Shown: in pieces, positions 9,624 to 18,108 of the stretch
Position numbering within the stretch: the first letter of the stretch is position 1
How the letters are laid out: every line of letters begins with the position of its first letter
Source of the DNA: Spirosoma rigui
Lineage (GTDB): Bacteria; Bacteroidota; Bacteroidia; Cytophagales; Spirosomataceae
DNA: 64,000 nucleotides
NCBI RefSeq assembly: GCF_002067135.1
Contig: NZ_CP020105.1
Coordinates: 4,464,001 to 4,528,000 of the forward strand
Direction: 5' to 3'
Notes under the pieces: model-generated
Told to the model about the DNA's origin: nothing
The model's input: only the letters and a program-made list of their open reading frames with translations
Databases searched by the model: none
Position numbers and translations under genes: made by a program

Positions 9624-10610
9624 TCAACTGTTGTTTTTTTTGTGTAAGCCATCGAGCACGACGGCTCCGATGATGATGATGCCCATGACCACCTGCTGGT
9701 AGTAGGAGGTTACGTTGAGCAGGTCCAGCCCGTTGCTGATTACGCCAATGAGCAGGGCACCGATGAGCGTACCCGTCATGGTGCCGGTGCCGCCCGATGT
9801 ACTGGTGCCCCCAATGATGGCTGCGGCAATGGCGTCGAGTTCAAACCCCGCTCCGGCATTGGGCTGCCCGGTGGTGATGCGCGATGTCAGCAGCATTCCG
9901 GCCAGGGCAGCCAGTCCGCCACAGAGCGTATAAACCGCCATTTTTACCACCCCAATTCGAATACCCGATGCGCGGGCGGCCTGTTCGTTGCCACCCACGG
10001 CGTACATGTAGCGGCCCAGCACCGTTTTTCGCAGCAGGACCGTACAGCCAATGAACACGACGACCAGAATGAGTATCAGCGTAGGAACGCCAAGGACTTT
10101 CCCCCCGCCGATAAAATTGAAGGCGTCGGACAGATTGGAAATGGGGCGGCCTTTGCTCAGGATCAAGGCCAGTCCCCGGCCAATGGTCATGGTGCCGAGG
10201 GTGACAATGAACGGCGGGACGTTGCTGCGGGTAATGACGAACCCATTGAACGCGCCGAAGGCAACCCCGGCCAGCAACCCCGCCAGCAGCGGAACCGCGA
10301 CGGGGAACGTATCGGGATGGGCGAAGGAAGCCGCAACGACCCCCGTTACGGCCACCATGGAGCCAATGGACAGGTCGATACCGCCGGTGATGATGACGAA
10401 CGTAACCCCAAACGCCAGCAGAGCGTTGATAGAGACCTGGGTGACAATGATCATCAGGTTCTGAACCGTCAGGAACCGGGGTGTCAGCAGCGAGAGTGCC
10501 AGGCAGATGATGATGAAGGCGGCCAGTAATCCATACTTGCCAATACCCTGAATGCGTGTTTTGTACGAATTGCCAACCTGGTTGAACGAGGTAGTAAAGC
10601 CGTCTTTCAT
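9624..10610 (-). CDS. Sugar ABC transporter permease, ribose type (RbsC-like)
   Basis: 328 aa inner-membrane protein with about eight to ten hydrophobic helices. It contains the CUT2 permease signatures VTFVIITGGIDLSIGSMVA near residues 75-93 and RYMYAVGGNEQAARASGI, plus GGTSTSGGTGTMTGTLIGA near the C-terminus. It would dimerise and dock on the ATPase encoded 73 bp upstream. The ATPase, permease and binding-protein genes follow one another in that order as one transport set. Confidence 0.92.
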   Translation of the reverse strand: MKDGFTTSFNQVGNSYKTRIQGIGKYGLLAAFIIICLALSLLTPRFLTVQNLMIIVTQVSINALLAFGVTFVIITGGIDLSIGSMVAVTGVVAASFAHPDTFPVAVPLLAGLLAGVAFGAFNGFVITRSNVPPFIVTLGTMTIGRGLALILSKGRPISNLSDAFNFIGGGKVLGVPTLILILVVVFIGCTVLLRKTVLGRYMYAVGGNEQAARASGIRIGVVKMAVYTLCGGLAALAGMLLTSRITTGQPNAGAGFELDAIAAAIIGGTSTSGGTGTMTGTLIGALLIGVISNGLDLLNVTSYYQQVVMGIIIIGAVVLDGLHKKNNS

Positions 10611-10683
10611 GCCTGTTTTAAAACGTTAGCTCAATGGTGAGTCCGGTACCGCCGTGCTTTACGAAGGTAACCCGTCCGCTCTT

Positions 10684-12204
10684 TTACTCTCCGGTAGCGC
10701 CGGTAGCCCGGTCTTTATGCATCGCGTAGCGCATGATCGTTTCCTGCGTTGCTTCGTCGCGCCCGAGCATCGCCGTCTGTCGGCCGTTGGCCAGCACCAG
10801 TATCCGGTCGCTCATGCCCAGAATTTCGGGTAGCTCCGACGAGATCATGACAATGGCGACGCCCTGTTGCTGCCAGCTTTTCATCAGCCGGTAGATCTCG
10901 GCTTTTGCGCCAATGTCGATACCCCGCGTGGGCTCGTCGAGGATGAGGATGGTGGGTTTTGCCAGGAGCCGGTTGCCAATGACAACTTTCTGCTGATTGC
11001 CCCCGCTGAGGTAGGTCACGGCCTGGTCGGGGCCGGTGGCTTTTACGTTCAGGGTGCTCATCATGGCAGTGGCTTCGGCCAGTTCCTGTTTCATCCGGAC
11101 GAATGGCCCACTGGCCCACGTCCGCAAGCTCGCCAGCGTGAGGTTTTCCCGTACCGACATCCCCGGAACAAATCCCCACTCTTTCCGGTCTTCACTAACG
11201 TAACCAATGCCGTGCCGAATGGCATCCTGCGGAGACCGAATACCCACTGTCTGACCGTTTATCCGGATGACACCCTGGCTGATCGGGTCCAGGCCAACGA
11301 TAGCCCGGGCAATTTCTGTCCGGCCCGCGCCCATCAGGCCCGCAATGCCCAGCACCTCCCCCGCGCGTACGTCAAAGCTGATACCGGCAAACGCCCCGCG
11401 CCGACTGAGCCCCTCAACCGACAGAACGACGCTGCCCGGTGCGCTGGCCGATTCCGGGAACAGGCTGTCGAGCTTTCGTCCTACCATCATCGCAATCAGT
11501 GTATCGATGTCGAGTTCGGCAGCCGGCTTTGTCGCGATGTACCTGCCATCCCGTAACACGGTAATGGTATCGGCGATGGTGAAAATCTCGTCCATCTTGT
11601 GGGAGATGTAGATGATGGCCACGCCCTGCCGGGTCAGCTCGCCAATGAGCCGAAAGAGCGTAGCCACTTCCGTATCGGCCAGGGCCGACGTTGGCTCATC
11701 CATGATGATGACTTTGGCGTTGTTCGAGATGGCTTTGGCAATCTCAACCATCTGCATTTCGGCCACGCTGAGGTATTTCACCGGCGTATCGGGCCGGATG
11801 ACAACGCCCATCCGTTCCAGCAGGACACTCGCTTTAGCCGTCAGCTGCCGGTCGTCCAGCCAGCCCAGCCAGCGCCCGCTGGTTTCCCGGCCGAGGTATA
11901 TGTTCTGGGCTACGGTCAGTTCGGGAATCATGAGCATCTCCTGGTGGATCATGGAAATGCCCCGTTTCAGCATCTGGCTGACGTTGCCCGTCGTCAGGTC
12001 GTTGCCTTCGAACAGGATCTCACCCGAATCGGGGCTGTGCAGTCCGATCAGGATCTTCATCAGCGTCGACTTCCCCGCCCCGTTCTCCCCCATGAGCGCG
12101 TGCACCTCTCCTTTCCGAATGGTCAGCTGAACATCGTCCAGCGCTTTCACGCCCGAAAACGATTTCGTCAATCCGCGTACCTGAAGGATGTTATCCGAAG
12201 TCAT
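10684..12204 (-). CDS. Sugar ABC transporter ATPase with two nucleotide-binding domains (RbsA-like)
   Basis: 506 aa, the normal length for CUT2 ATPases with two fused NBDs. First domain: Walker A GENGAGKST (39-47), signature-like YLSVAEMQMVEIAKAI, Walker B VIIMDEPTSAL. Second domain: degenerate Walker A GLMGAGRTE, signature YLSGGNQQKVVI, Walker B LILDEPTRGID. The weakened second Walker A is normal for this family. It powers the permease and binding protein downstream. CUT2 importers are uncommon next to Sus-type outer-membrane systems, which makes this combination notable. Confidence 0.93.
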   Translation of the reverse strand: MTSDNILQVRGLTKSFSGVKALDDVQLTIRKGEVHALMGENGAGKSTLMKILIGLHSPDSGEILFEGNDLTTGNVSQMLKRGISMIHQEMLMIPELTVAQNIYLGRETSGRWLGWLDDRQLTAKASVLLERMGVVIRPDTPVKYLSVAEMQMVEIAKAISNNAKVIIMDEPTSALADTEVATLFRLIGELTRQGVAIIYISHKMDEIFTIADTITVLRDGRYIATKPAAELDIDTLIAMMVGRKLDSLFPESASAPGSVVLSVEGLSRRGAFAGISFDVRAGEVLGIAGLMGAGRTEIARAIVGLDPISQGVIRINGQTVGIRSPQDAIRHGIGYVSEDRKEWGFVPGMSVRENLTLASLRTWASGPFVRMKQELAEATAMMSTLNVKATGPDQAVTYLSGGNQQKVVIGNRLLAKPTILILDEPTRGIDIGAKAEIYRLMKSWQQQGVAIVMISSELPEILGMSDRILVLANGRQTAMLGRDEATQETIMRYAMHKDRATGATGE

Positions 12205-12319
12205 AAAGCGTCAATAATAGTATCAGAGTCTGGACGGCTCCGTCCGAAAACAGTTGAATATTACCCACCCGACCGGGACTGTCCAGGGGCGGCAGGAACT
12301 ATCCCCGACTGGTCAGTCA

Positions 12320-12368
12320 AGCGCCGTAGGTGCGACATGCCTGACAGACATATCGCCCCTACGGCGCT
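12320..12368. repeat. REP-like hairpin element between two operon genes
   Basis: Perfect 11-base arms AGCGCCGTAGG (12320-12330) and CCTACGGCGCT (12358-12368), with further inner pairing GCGA/TCGC (12332-12335 and 12353-12356) and ATG/CAT. The GTAGG-GCGA / TCGC-CCTAC outline looks like short palindromes that occur as dispersed repeats in many bacterial genomes. Only one copy is in this window, so the repeat status is inference; no U-tract follows, so it is a poor terminator. Confidence 0.55.
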
Positions 12369-12402
12369 GTATTACAACCGGATAGGCCCTGACGGGTAGT
12401 AC

Positions 12403-13584
12403 CTAGACCAGCTCTGTTTTGAAGCCGGCAAAGGATTCAACACCCGTCTCTTTCCAGCTCCGGGTAGCGGCCGACTCCAGGACGGCTTCGCATACTTTCT
12501 GGGTTTCCAGGGCGTCCTGGAACGTTGGCGAACAGGGTTCACCCGTTTCCAGACTCTTCAGGAAGTCGGCAACCTGGTGCGTAAACGTGTGCTCGTAGCC
12601 AATGCTCGTTCCCGGAATCCACCACCGGTTCATGTACGGCTGATCGCCGTCGGAGATGTGGATAGACCGCCAGCCCCGCACTACTGACTCATCGTTATGG
12701 TCGAAATACTCCAGCCGGTTCATGTCGTGCAGATCCCAGCGGATGGACGCATGTTCGCCGTTGATTTCGAAGGTATACAAGGCTTTGTGACCACGGGCGT
12801 AGCGAGTCGCTTCGAACAGACCCAGCGAGCCGTTGCCGAAATGGCAGTGGAACAGGCAGGCATCATCGATACCTACTTTCTGAACTTTGCCGGTCAGCTG
12901 GTGAACGCGCTCCTTGATAAACGTCTCGGTCATGGCCGACACGTCGGTGATGCTTCCGTTGAGCCACATGGCCGTATCGATGCAGTGGGCGAGCAGATCG
13001 CCCGTCACGCCCGATCCAGCGGCATCGGCATCCAGCCGCCAGAGCGCAGCCCCACCCTGCGGCAGGTCGGCACTGATGGTCCAGTCCTGGAGGAAGTTAG
13101 CGCGGTAGTGAAAAACCTTACCCAGCTTACCCGAATCAACGATCTGTTTGGCGAGGGTAACGGCGGGAACCCGGCGGTAGTTATACCAGACGGTGTTGGC
13201 AACGCCCGCTTTCTCGATAGCTTCCACCATTTCCTTGCCCTCCGCTACGGTACGGGCGAGGGGTTTTTCGCACAAGATCATCTTTCCCGCTTCGGCAGCG
13301 GCAATGGCGATGACCGCGTGGGTATCGTTGGGCGTGCAGATGTCGACAGCGTCAATATCGTCGCGGGCGATGAGGGCCCGCCAGTCGGTTTCGAACGATT
13401 CATAGCCCCACTGTTCCGCAAACGCTTTTACCTTTTCGGCATCGCGCGAGCAAACTGCTTTCAGTACGGGGGTGTATTCCAGTTCCGGGAAGAAATGCGG
13501 AACCTGGTTATAGCCATTGGAGTGGATGCGACCCATCAGACCGGTTCCGATCAAACCAATCCGTAACGTTTTCTTTGTTGCCAT
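12403..13584 (-). CDS. Gfo/Idh/MocA-family oxidoreductase
   Basis: 393 aa from the ATG at 13584 ([20 protein letters not shown]). Rossmann motif GTGLMG, then [20 protein letters not shown] and hallmark CEKPLART with the conserved Lys near residue 97; C-terminal domain with [16 protein letters not shown] carrying the family His. It belongs to the long-chain branch of the family that includes glucoside 3-dehydrogenases. It is 34 bp downstream of the TIM-barrel isomerase gene; such pairs are common in loci that process keto-sugars or cyclitols. The exact substrate cannot be read from sequence. Confidence 0.9.
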   Translation of the reverse strand: MATKKTLRIGLIGTGLMGRIHSNGYNQVPHFFPELEYTPVLKAVCSRDAEKVKAFAEQWGYESFETDWRALIARDDIDAVDICTPNDTHAVIAIAAAEAGKMILCEKPLARTVAEGKEMVEAIEKAGVANTVWYNYRRVPAVTLAKQIVDSGKLGKVFHYRANFLQDWTISADLPQGGAALWRLDADAAGSGVTGDLLAHCIDTAMWLNGSITDVSAMTETFIKERVHQLTGKVQKVGIDDACLFHCHFGNGSLGLFEATRYARGHKALYTFEINGEHASIRWDLHDMNRLEYFDHNDESVVRGWRSIHISDGDQPYMNRWWIPGTSIGYEHTFTHQVADFLKSLETGEPCSPTFQDALETQKVCEAVLESAATRSWKETGVESFAGFKTELV

Positions 13585-13618
13585 TGTCAAGGTTTAGTTT
13601 TTGGGGTGAAGGGGTTTA

Positions 13619-14650
13619 TCAGGCCTCGTACCAGCCATGTTGCTGGCGGACTTTGATCATCGTCGCCAGAATATCATTCCAGGTCTGCTGGTTGGTCATG
13701 ACGCTGTTAGGGAACATGCAGCCATCCCAGCAGATGTGACGGAAGGCTTTGGTGAGCACCCCGTTCTCGTCGCGCAGCCAGTAACCGGCATCATGAACGA
13801 CATCGAGTTTACCGTTGGGGTCCAGCGCCTGGCAGTGGCGACCGGTTTTGTCGTGCGAGCCCGACCCAAAAACGGTTCCGTCATTCTGGGCCACGTGGAA
13901 GTCGATCGTCCAGGGGCGCAGAGCGTTGGTCAACGTCACAAGGGCCTCTTCCAGCGTCTTCCGGTCGCTCCAGTCGTAGTCGGCGGGCAGAATCCGGTCC
14001 TGTTCGCGGTTATAGCCCATGGTGTAGAGCAGCGTGTGTGCCATATCGGCCTGAAAACCCATATTAGGGCGATTGACCGATTCCAGCGTTTCGAGCATGG
14101 TTTTCCAGCTGTGCATACCGCCCCAGCAGATTTCACCCTCGGCCGCCAGCTTCTCGCCGTAATCGGCCGCTACGTCGCAGGCTTCCTGGAAGGTCTGGAC
14201 AATGAGTTTGTTATTACCAACCGGATCAGCATCCCACTCGTGCGGAGTGCTGGCCGAGTCGATCCGGACAACACCACTGGGCCGGATACCCAACTCCGTC
14301 AGTTTCTGCCCGATGTGGCAGGACTTGCGAACCATCTCAACAAAGTTGGCCCGGTCTTCCTTGCTGCCCATGGCGGGTCCCCCCCAGATGGGCGCTACCA
14401 GCGAACCAATCTTCAGGTTATAGCCACCCACTTTATCGGCCAGTTTTTTGATGTCGTCGTCCGATATATTGACATCGATGTGTTCAAACAGGGCCAAATC
14501 GACACCATCGAATTTCACCCCGTCGACTTCGGCACCAGCGGTCATCTCCAGCATCGTATCAAAACCCACAACCGGTTCGGAATCTGGACCTTTACCTACC
14601 ACACCAGGCCACATAGCGTTGTGTAGTTTGGGATAGTTATTTTCGTTCAT
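13619..14650 (-). CDS. Sugar phosphate isomerase/epimerase-like TIM-barrel protein
   Basis: 343 aa, AP-endonuclease-2/xylose-isomerase-like barrel. Recognisable barrel strands include [16 protein letters not shown] near the N-terminus, [18 protein letters not shown] in the middle, [16 protein letters not shown], and [22 protein letters not shown]; acidic and His residues at strand ends (E, D-x-A-H, H-x-A) fit a divalent-metal site. It sits between the cupin and the Gfo/Idh genes in the same direction and may isomerise or epimerise the keto-sugar made by the oxidoreductase (inference from context). Confidence 0.85.
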   Translation of the reverse strand: MNENNYPKLHNAMWPGVVGKGPDSEPVVGFDTMLEMTAGAEVDGVKFDGVDLALFEHIDVNISDDDIKKLADKVGGYNLKIGSLVAPIWGGPAMGSKEDRANFVEMVRKSCHIGQKLTELGIRPSGVVRIDSASTPHEWDADPVGNNKLIVQTFQEACDVAADYGEKLAAEGEICWGGMHSWKTMLETLESVNRPNMGFQADMAHTLLYTMGYNREQDRILPADYDWSDRKTLEEALVTLTNALRPWTIDFHVAQNDGTVFGSGSHDKTGRHCQALDPNGKLDVVHDAGYWLRDENGVLTKAFRHICWDGCMFPNSVMTNQQTWNDILATMIKVRQQHGWYEA

Positions 14651-14686
14651 GAGGGTGGTTATATGGTTTATAGTTCTATTAAGAAG

Positions 14687-14792
14687 TTGTTACACAGCAA
14701 TGCGCAGAGAAGAAGGGGATGCACAGCGGTGGGGTCAAGTATAAAGAAATCACAGGGCATCTCCTTCACCTCAACGAATCTCTGTGTAACAA
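14687..14792. repeat. Long imperfect palindrome filling an intergenic gap
   Basis: Two 36-base arms of equal length: the outer 11 bases are perfect (TTGTTACACAG at 14687-14697; CTGTGTAACAA at 14782-14792) and the inner 11 bases pair with one mismatch (14712-14722 with 14757-14767); the middle 14 bases pair at about half the positions. The loop is about 34 bases. It occupies nearly the whole gap between the cupin and TIM-barrel genes. No U-tract, so it is more like a dispersed palindromic element or RNA-processing hairpin than a terminator. Confidence 0.6.
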
Positions 14793-14803
14793 TGCCTTGT
14801 CGC

Positions 14804-16027
14804 TTACACTACTAGATCAGGGTTATTGGGACCGAAGTGTTTCAGCATCACAATCGGGTCGGTAGTTGATGGGTTGACAATGGTAACCCCTTCCAGGGCG
14901 GCTTTCTCGCTCACGAAAAATTCGTCGTTCGTCAGTTGCCCGTAGCGGATCAGGGCCGGGGTTTCGATGTCCCACACGCCCATTTTGCCGTGGCCCTGCA
15001 TAACGATGAGTCCGTAGGCCGCGCTGTCTTTGATCGTGACCGTAGCACCAGGCTGAACGGTCAGTTCTTTGGCGCTGAAGGCGTCGGATTTGTAGCAAAC
15101 CCAATTTTCTACGTAGCCTTCGGCTTGCATCGCGGCCAGGTCCTTCACGGGTTTGGGAGCCATGAACCGGTTGGCCATCATCTGCGGGTCAACGTTCAGG
15201 TCCCAGTCAATGGCCTCGAGCAGCTGGTCATAGTCACCCATCCGGTCCTGGGGCGTACCGTTCCAGAGCAACTCTTCGGGAATGATCGCTTCGTTCACCA
15301 GCGACTGGTACATGGCAAAAACATCCGATGCTTTCTGCGGCTCGTAGGTACAGAGGCTACCCGGCGCGTGGAGCAATCCGGGCGGTACATCCCAGCCGGT
15401 GCCGGGCTCCAGCCGGTAGGCCGACGAGTAGTTGGTGATCTTATTATCGCCCTTGGTGAAGTTGACGAGGCATTCGCGGATCTGCTCTTTCGTGGTGCCG
15501 GGGGCAATGCCAATGAACGTATACGGAAAATCGCCCCCGTGGTTATTCAGCTGGGGCGGGAAATAATAGGCTTCCGGCTTACCGAGTTGCCCAATGAGCG
15601 CGGCCTGCTCGTCGTTGTGGTGGAGGTGATGGGGCAAAGGACCCATATTGTCGAAGAACTTGGAGTACATGGGCCAGCTCCGGTACTCGTTCCACAGCCG
15701 GTCGCCGATCAACGCACCCTGCAGTTCGTCGACGGCATCTTTGAGCAGGAACTGAACCTCGTTATCACCATCGGTGAATACAACGGCACTCAGACCTTCG
15801 TTTTCGCCCGTCAATGGCCCGTTCTTAGCGGGCGTGGTTGAGGATAGCCAGCGTTCGTCGATACCACCGCGCACCCCACCCAGCACATAATAATCGTCGG
15901 GGTGTAACTTGATGCGCCGGCCCGGTACGCAGAACGACCGGGGTACCCAGGTGGGAGCCAGCCGCAGGATACCACGTCCCTGTTCCAATGCTTTTTCTGC
16001 CTGACTGACAATTGAGGTTGTTTCCAT
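14804..16027 (-). CDS. Cupin protein related to class I mannose-6-phosphate isomerases
   Basis: 407 aa. Metal-binding cupin motif GPLPHHLHHNDEQA near residues 129-142 (His pair and Glu) and a later DVPPGLLHAPGSLCTYEPQ segment match the ManA-like cupin layout; a second, degenerate cupin lies in the C-terminal third (LTVQPGATVTIKDSAAYGL). Probably a metal-dependent sugar isomerase or related enzyme acting in the cytoplasm. It lies 22 bp downstream of the DUF4432 gene in the same orientation. Assignment to isomerase activity is inference; the fold assignment is firmer. Confidence 0.75.
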   Translation of the reverse strand: METTSIVSQAEKALEQGRGILRLAPTWVPRSFCVPGRRIKLHPDDYYVLGGVRGGIDERWLSSTTPAKNGPLTGENEGLSAVVFTDGDNEVQFLLKDAVDELQGALIGDRLWNEYRSWPMYSKFFDNMGPLPHHLHHNDEQAALIGQLGKPEAYYFPPQLNNHGGDFPYTFIGIAPGTTKEQIRECLVNFTKGDNKITNYSSAYRLEPGTGWDVPPGLLHAPGSLCTYEPQKASDVFAMYQSLVNEAIIPEELLWNGTPQDRMGDYDQLLEAIDWDLNVDPQMMANRFMAPKPVKDLAAMQAEGYVENWVCYKSDAFSAKELTVQPGATVTIKDSAAYGLIVMQGHGKMGVWDIETPALIRYGQLTNDEFFVSEKAALEGVTIVNPSTTDPIVMLKHFGPNNPDLVV

Positions 16028-16049
16028 GAAGAGTTTTGAGTTAATCGGT

Positions 16050-17111
16050 TTACGCTGAAAGGGTCAGAAATTGGTTAATGGGTTCGTCGGTCGTCAATAC
16101 GTCAACCGCTACGTCGTAAGTCCGGCGGTCGCCCGGTTCAACGAACAGGAGTGTCTGCTGCTCACGGGCTTTGGCCTGGCCAATGGGCGGGTGGGTGCCG
16201 GGTTCGATACCCGTTACGTATTCACCCCGCCCCCAGTGCTGCCAGTTGGTTAGCCAGGGCAGCTGGTCTTTCTGAAAACGCAGCGCCACCGCCAGGCCGA
16301 GCCGGGCATTGTACAGGCCCGCCGAACAGCGACCGGCTTGATCGGGAGCCGCATCGATGAACGCCACAGCTTCGCCGGTTCCACGGTGCTGGTCCAGCGG
16401 TGCCGGGCAGGTTCGGAAGTCGTATCCCTTACGAAAGATGTCGCCGTTGATACCGCCTTCGCGTGCCTGCCAGTCGCCCTGCCAGATGAGTTTAGTGCCT
16501 TCATCGACCAGGGGCCAGCCAAAGTTAAAGTGATAAAGCAGCATGTGCGGAGCCGACGTATTGGCCCGGTTAACGACTTCATCGTGAATCCGGATCGTCG
16601 ACTGGCCGATCGTACCCGAAATGGTTCGTCGTAGCTCCAGGCTGGGGCCAAACACGCTCGTTTCGCGGATGAGGCCGGTGATATGCATGTCAAGTTTTCC
16701 CGCTACGGGATCTGGCTGGCTGATGGACTCAATCTCGGCGGGACAATTGCCGATCAGGCCGTGCAGCCCCCGCTCGCCGAAGGCATCCTGTTCGGCACCG
16801 CCCACGTGGGTCAGCCCGCAGGTGGTGAGCAGACCACCATTAAAGGTTCGAAGCCAGTTGAGTCCCCGATCCGGGAATGCCTGGGGCGGGGTGATGCCGG
16901 AATGGCTCAGCCAGGCCAGACTATGCTGGTTATAAAACGCATCGGCAATGTCCATTGCCCGGTCAATGACTACTTTATAGCGCAGGCCGGTTCCGGTATT
17001 GATCCAGGCGATGCGCGTGCCCCGGCCAGCGCCGTTGTCGAGTACGGATGTTTCGATGCCCCCGATCTGGGCCGAATTGGATAGTTTATCTGTCCAGAGT
17101 TGTTGAGTCAA
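16050..17111 (-). CDS. DUF4432 / aldose-1-epimerase-like protein
   Basis: Galactose-mutarotase-like fold protein, 353 aa from a TTG at 17111 (LTQQLWTDKLSN). No ATG exists before the first conserved segment; the only longer choice is a GTG at 17186, which adds 25 residues with no family look. Conserved segments: GAGRGTRIAWINTGTGLRY, VIDRAMDIADAFY, TCGLTHVGG, and LLYHFNFGWPLVDEG. Members of this family sit in sugar-catabolism loci and probably interconvert sugar anomers or epimers. The non-ATG start is unusual for this window. Confidence 0.8.
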   Translation of the reverse strand: MTQQLWTDKLSNSAQIGGIETSVLDNGAGRGTRIAWINTGTGLRYKVVIDRAMDIADAFYNQHSLAWLSHSGITPPQAFPDRGLNWLRTFNGGLLTTCGLTHVGGAEQDAFGERGLHGLIGNCPAEIESISQPDPVAGKLDMHITGLIRETSVFGPSLELRRTISGTIGQSTIRIHDEVVNRANTSAPHMLLYHFNFGWPLVDEGTKLIWQGDWQAREGGINGDIFRKGYDFRTCPAPLDQHRGTGEAVAFIDAAPDQAGRCSAGLYNARLGLAVALRFQKDQLPWLTNWQHWGRGEYVTGIEPGTHPPIGQAKAREQQTLLFVEPGDRRTYDVAVDVLTTDEPINQFLTLSA

Positions 17112-17301
17112 AACGAATTCTTGGTTAACAGTTATTGAAAAATTACCTGGGCTGTTGACGGGCACCCACTCAGAATTACACGCCACAACCGGAGGACCAG
17201 GCCCACCGGCAGGGTTGCCGCCCGCCCTACCCCTGGTCGAGCTTCCTTGCTGGAACGTAGCGACTACGTCTTCCCCGCGCCGGGAATCCAGCCGTTTTGC
17301 C

Positions 17302-18090
17302 CTACAACTGTTTCAGCATCAGGTTTCGGTACTGCACTTTCATGGGCGGGCCCACGTGAACCTGCACGCCCAGGAGCCCTTTAGCTTTCCCGTTCACAGT
17401 GTCGTTATCGGTGACATCGCTCATGAGGACCCCGTTGATGTAATGCTGCAGGTGGTTTCCTTTCACGATCAGGTGGAAGGTGTTCCAGTTCTCGCTTTTA
17501 ATGAAAGTCTTTAAGGAGTCGGAGCTACCCAACGAACCCGTTACCGTCAGGCCCGACCAGGCATTATTTTTCACATTTGCCCGGACGGCTTCGGGGGTTG
17601 CGTCACCCGAGTAGGCCGGAATGGTCGTCTTCTGCCCCCGGTAGGCCAGCGTTGTCCGTTTGCGTTCTTCGTAGTTCTGGCCCGTATAGCGGTTCCGCCC
17701 GTCAATGTCGGCCTGGTAGCCACGCAGAGCGAAGGGTACGTCGGTGAGCCGGTCGCTGCGGTAGTTGATACCCGAGTTGCCGGCTTCGGTGATGTTAAAC
17801 TCACCCTTGAGTTCAAAATCAGCGGGTTCGCCCCCTTTCCAAATGATGAACGAGTTCGTTTTCAGGAGTGTGGCGGGGGTAATTTCACCAACGAGGTTCC
17901 CGTTTTCGACCCGCCAGTAGGTAGGATCACCGTCCCAGCCGTTCAGGGTCTTTCCGTCGAATATCTGGACAAATCCGTCTTTCGTGCTTTTGGTGTTCTG
18001 CGCCATGCAGGACGTGGTGATGCTGGCGGTCGCGAGGACCGCCAGCATCAACCCCGCTGACATATACTGTGAAACTGCTTTTAAAATCAT
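17302..18090 (-). CDS. DUF1080 protein, 3-keto-disaccharide hydrolase family lipoprotein
   Basis: 262 aa with a lipoprotein signal ending in ITTSC, so it is exported. The concanavalin-like DUF1080 domain starts at FVQIFDGKTLNGWDGDPTYW and continues through NSGINYRSDRLTD, GYQADIDG and the C-terminal KGLLGVQVHVGPPMKVQYRNL, all family landmarks. Members of this family cleave 3-keto-glycosides made by dehydrogenases (established for some homologues). Its position between a large haem protein and sugar-processing genes supports a role in periplasmic breakdown of an oxidised glycoside. Confidence 0.88.
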   Translation of the reverse strand: MILKAVSQYMSAGLMLAVLATASITTSCMAQNTKSTKDGFVQIFDGKTLNGWDGDPTYWRVENGNLVGEITPATLLKTNSFIIWKGGEPADFELKGEFNITEAGNSGINYRSDRLTDVPFALRGYQADIDGRNRYTGQNYEERKRTTLAYRGQKTTIPAYSGDATPEAVRANVKNNAWSGLTVTGSLGSSDSLKTFIKSENWNTFHLIVKGNHLQHYINGVLMSDVTDNDTVNGKAKGLLGVQVHVGPPMKVQYRNLMLKQL

Positions 18091-18108
18091 GTCGGGTTGA
18101 GTTACTGA

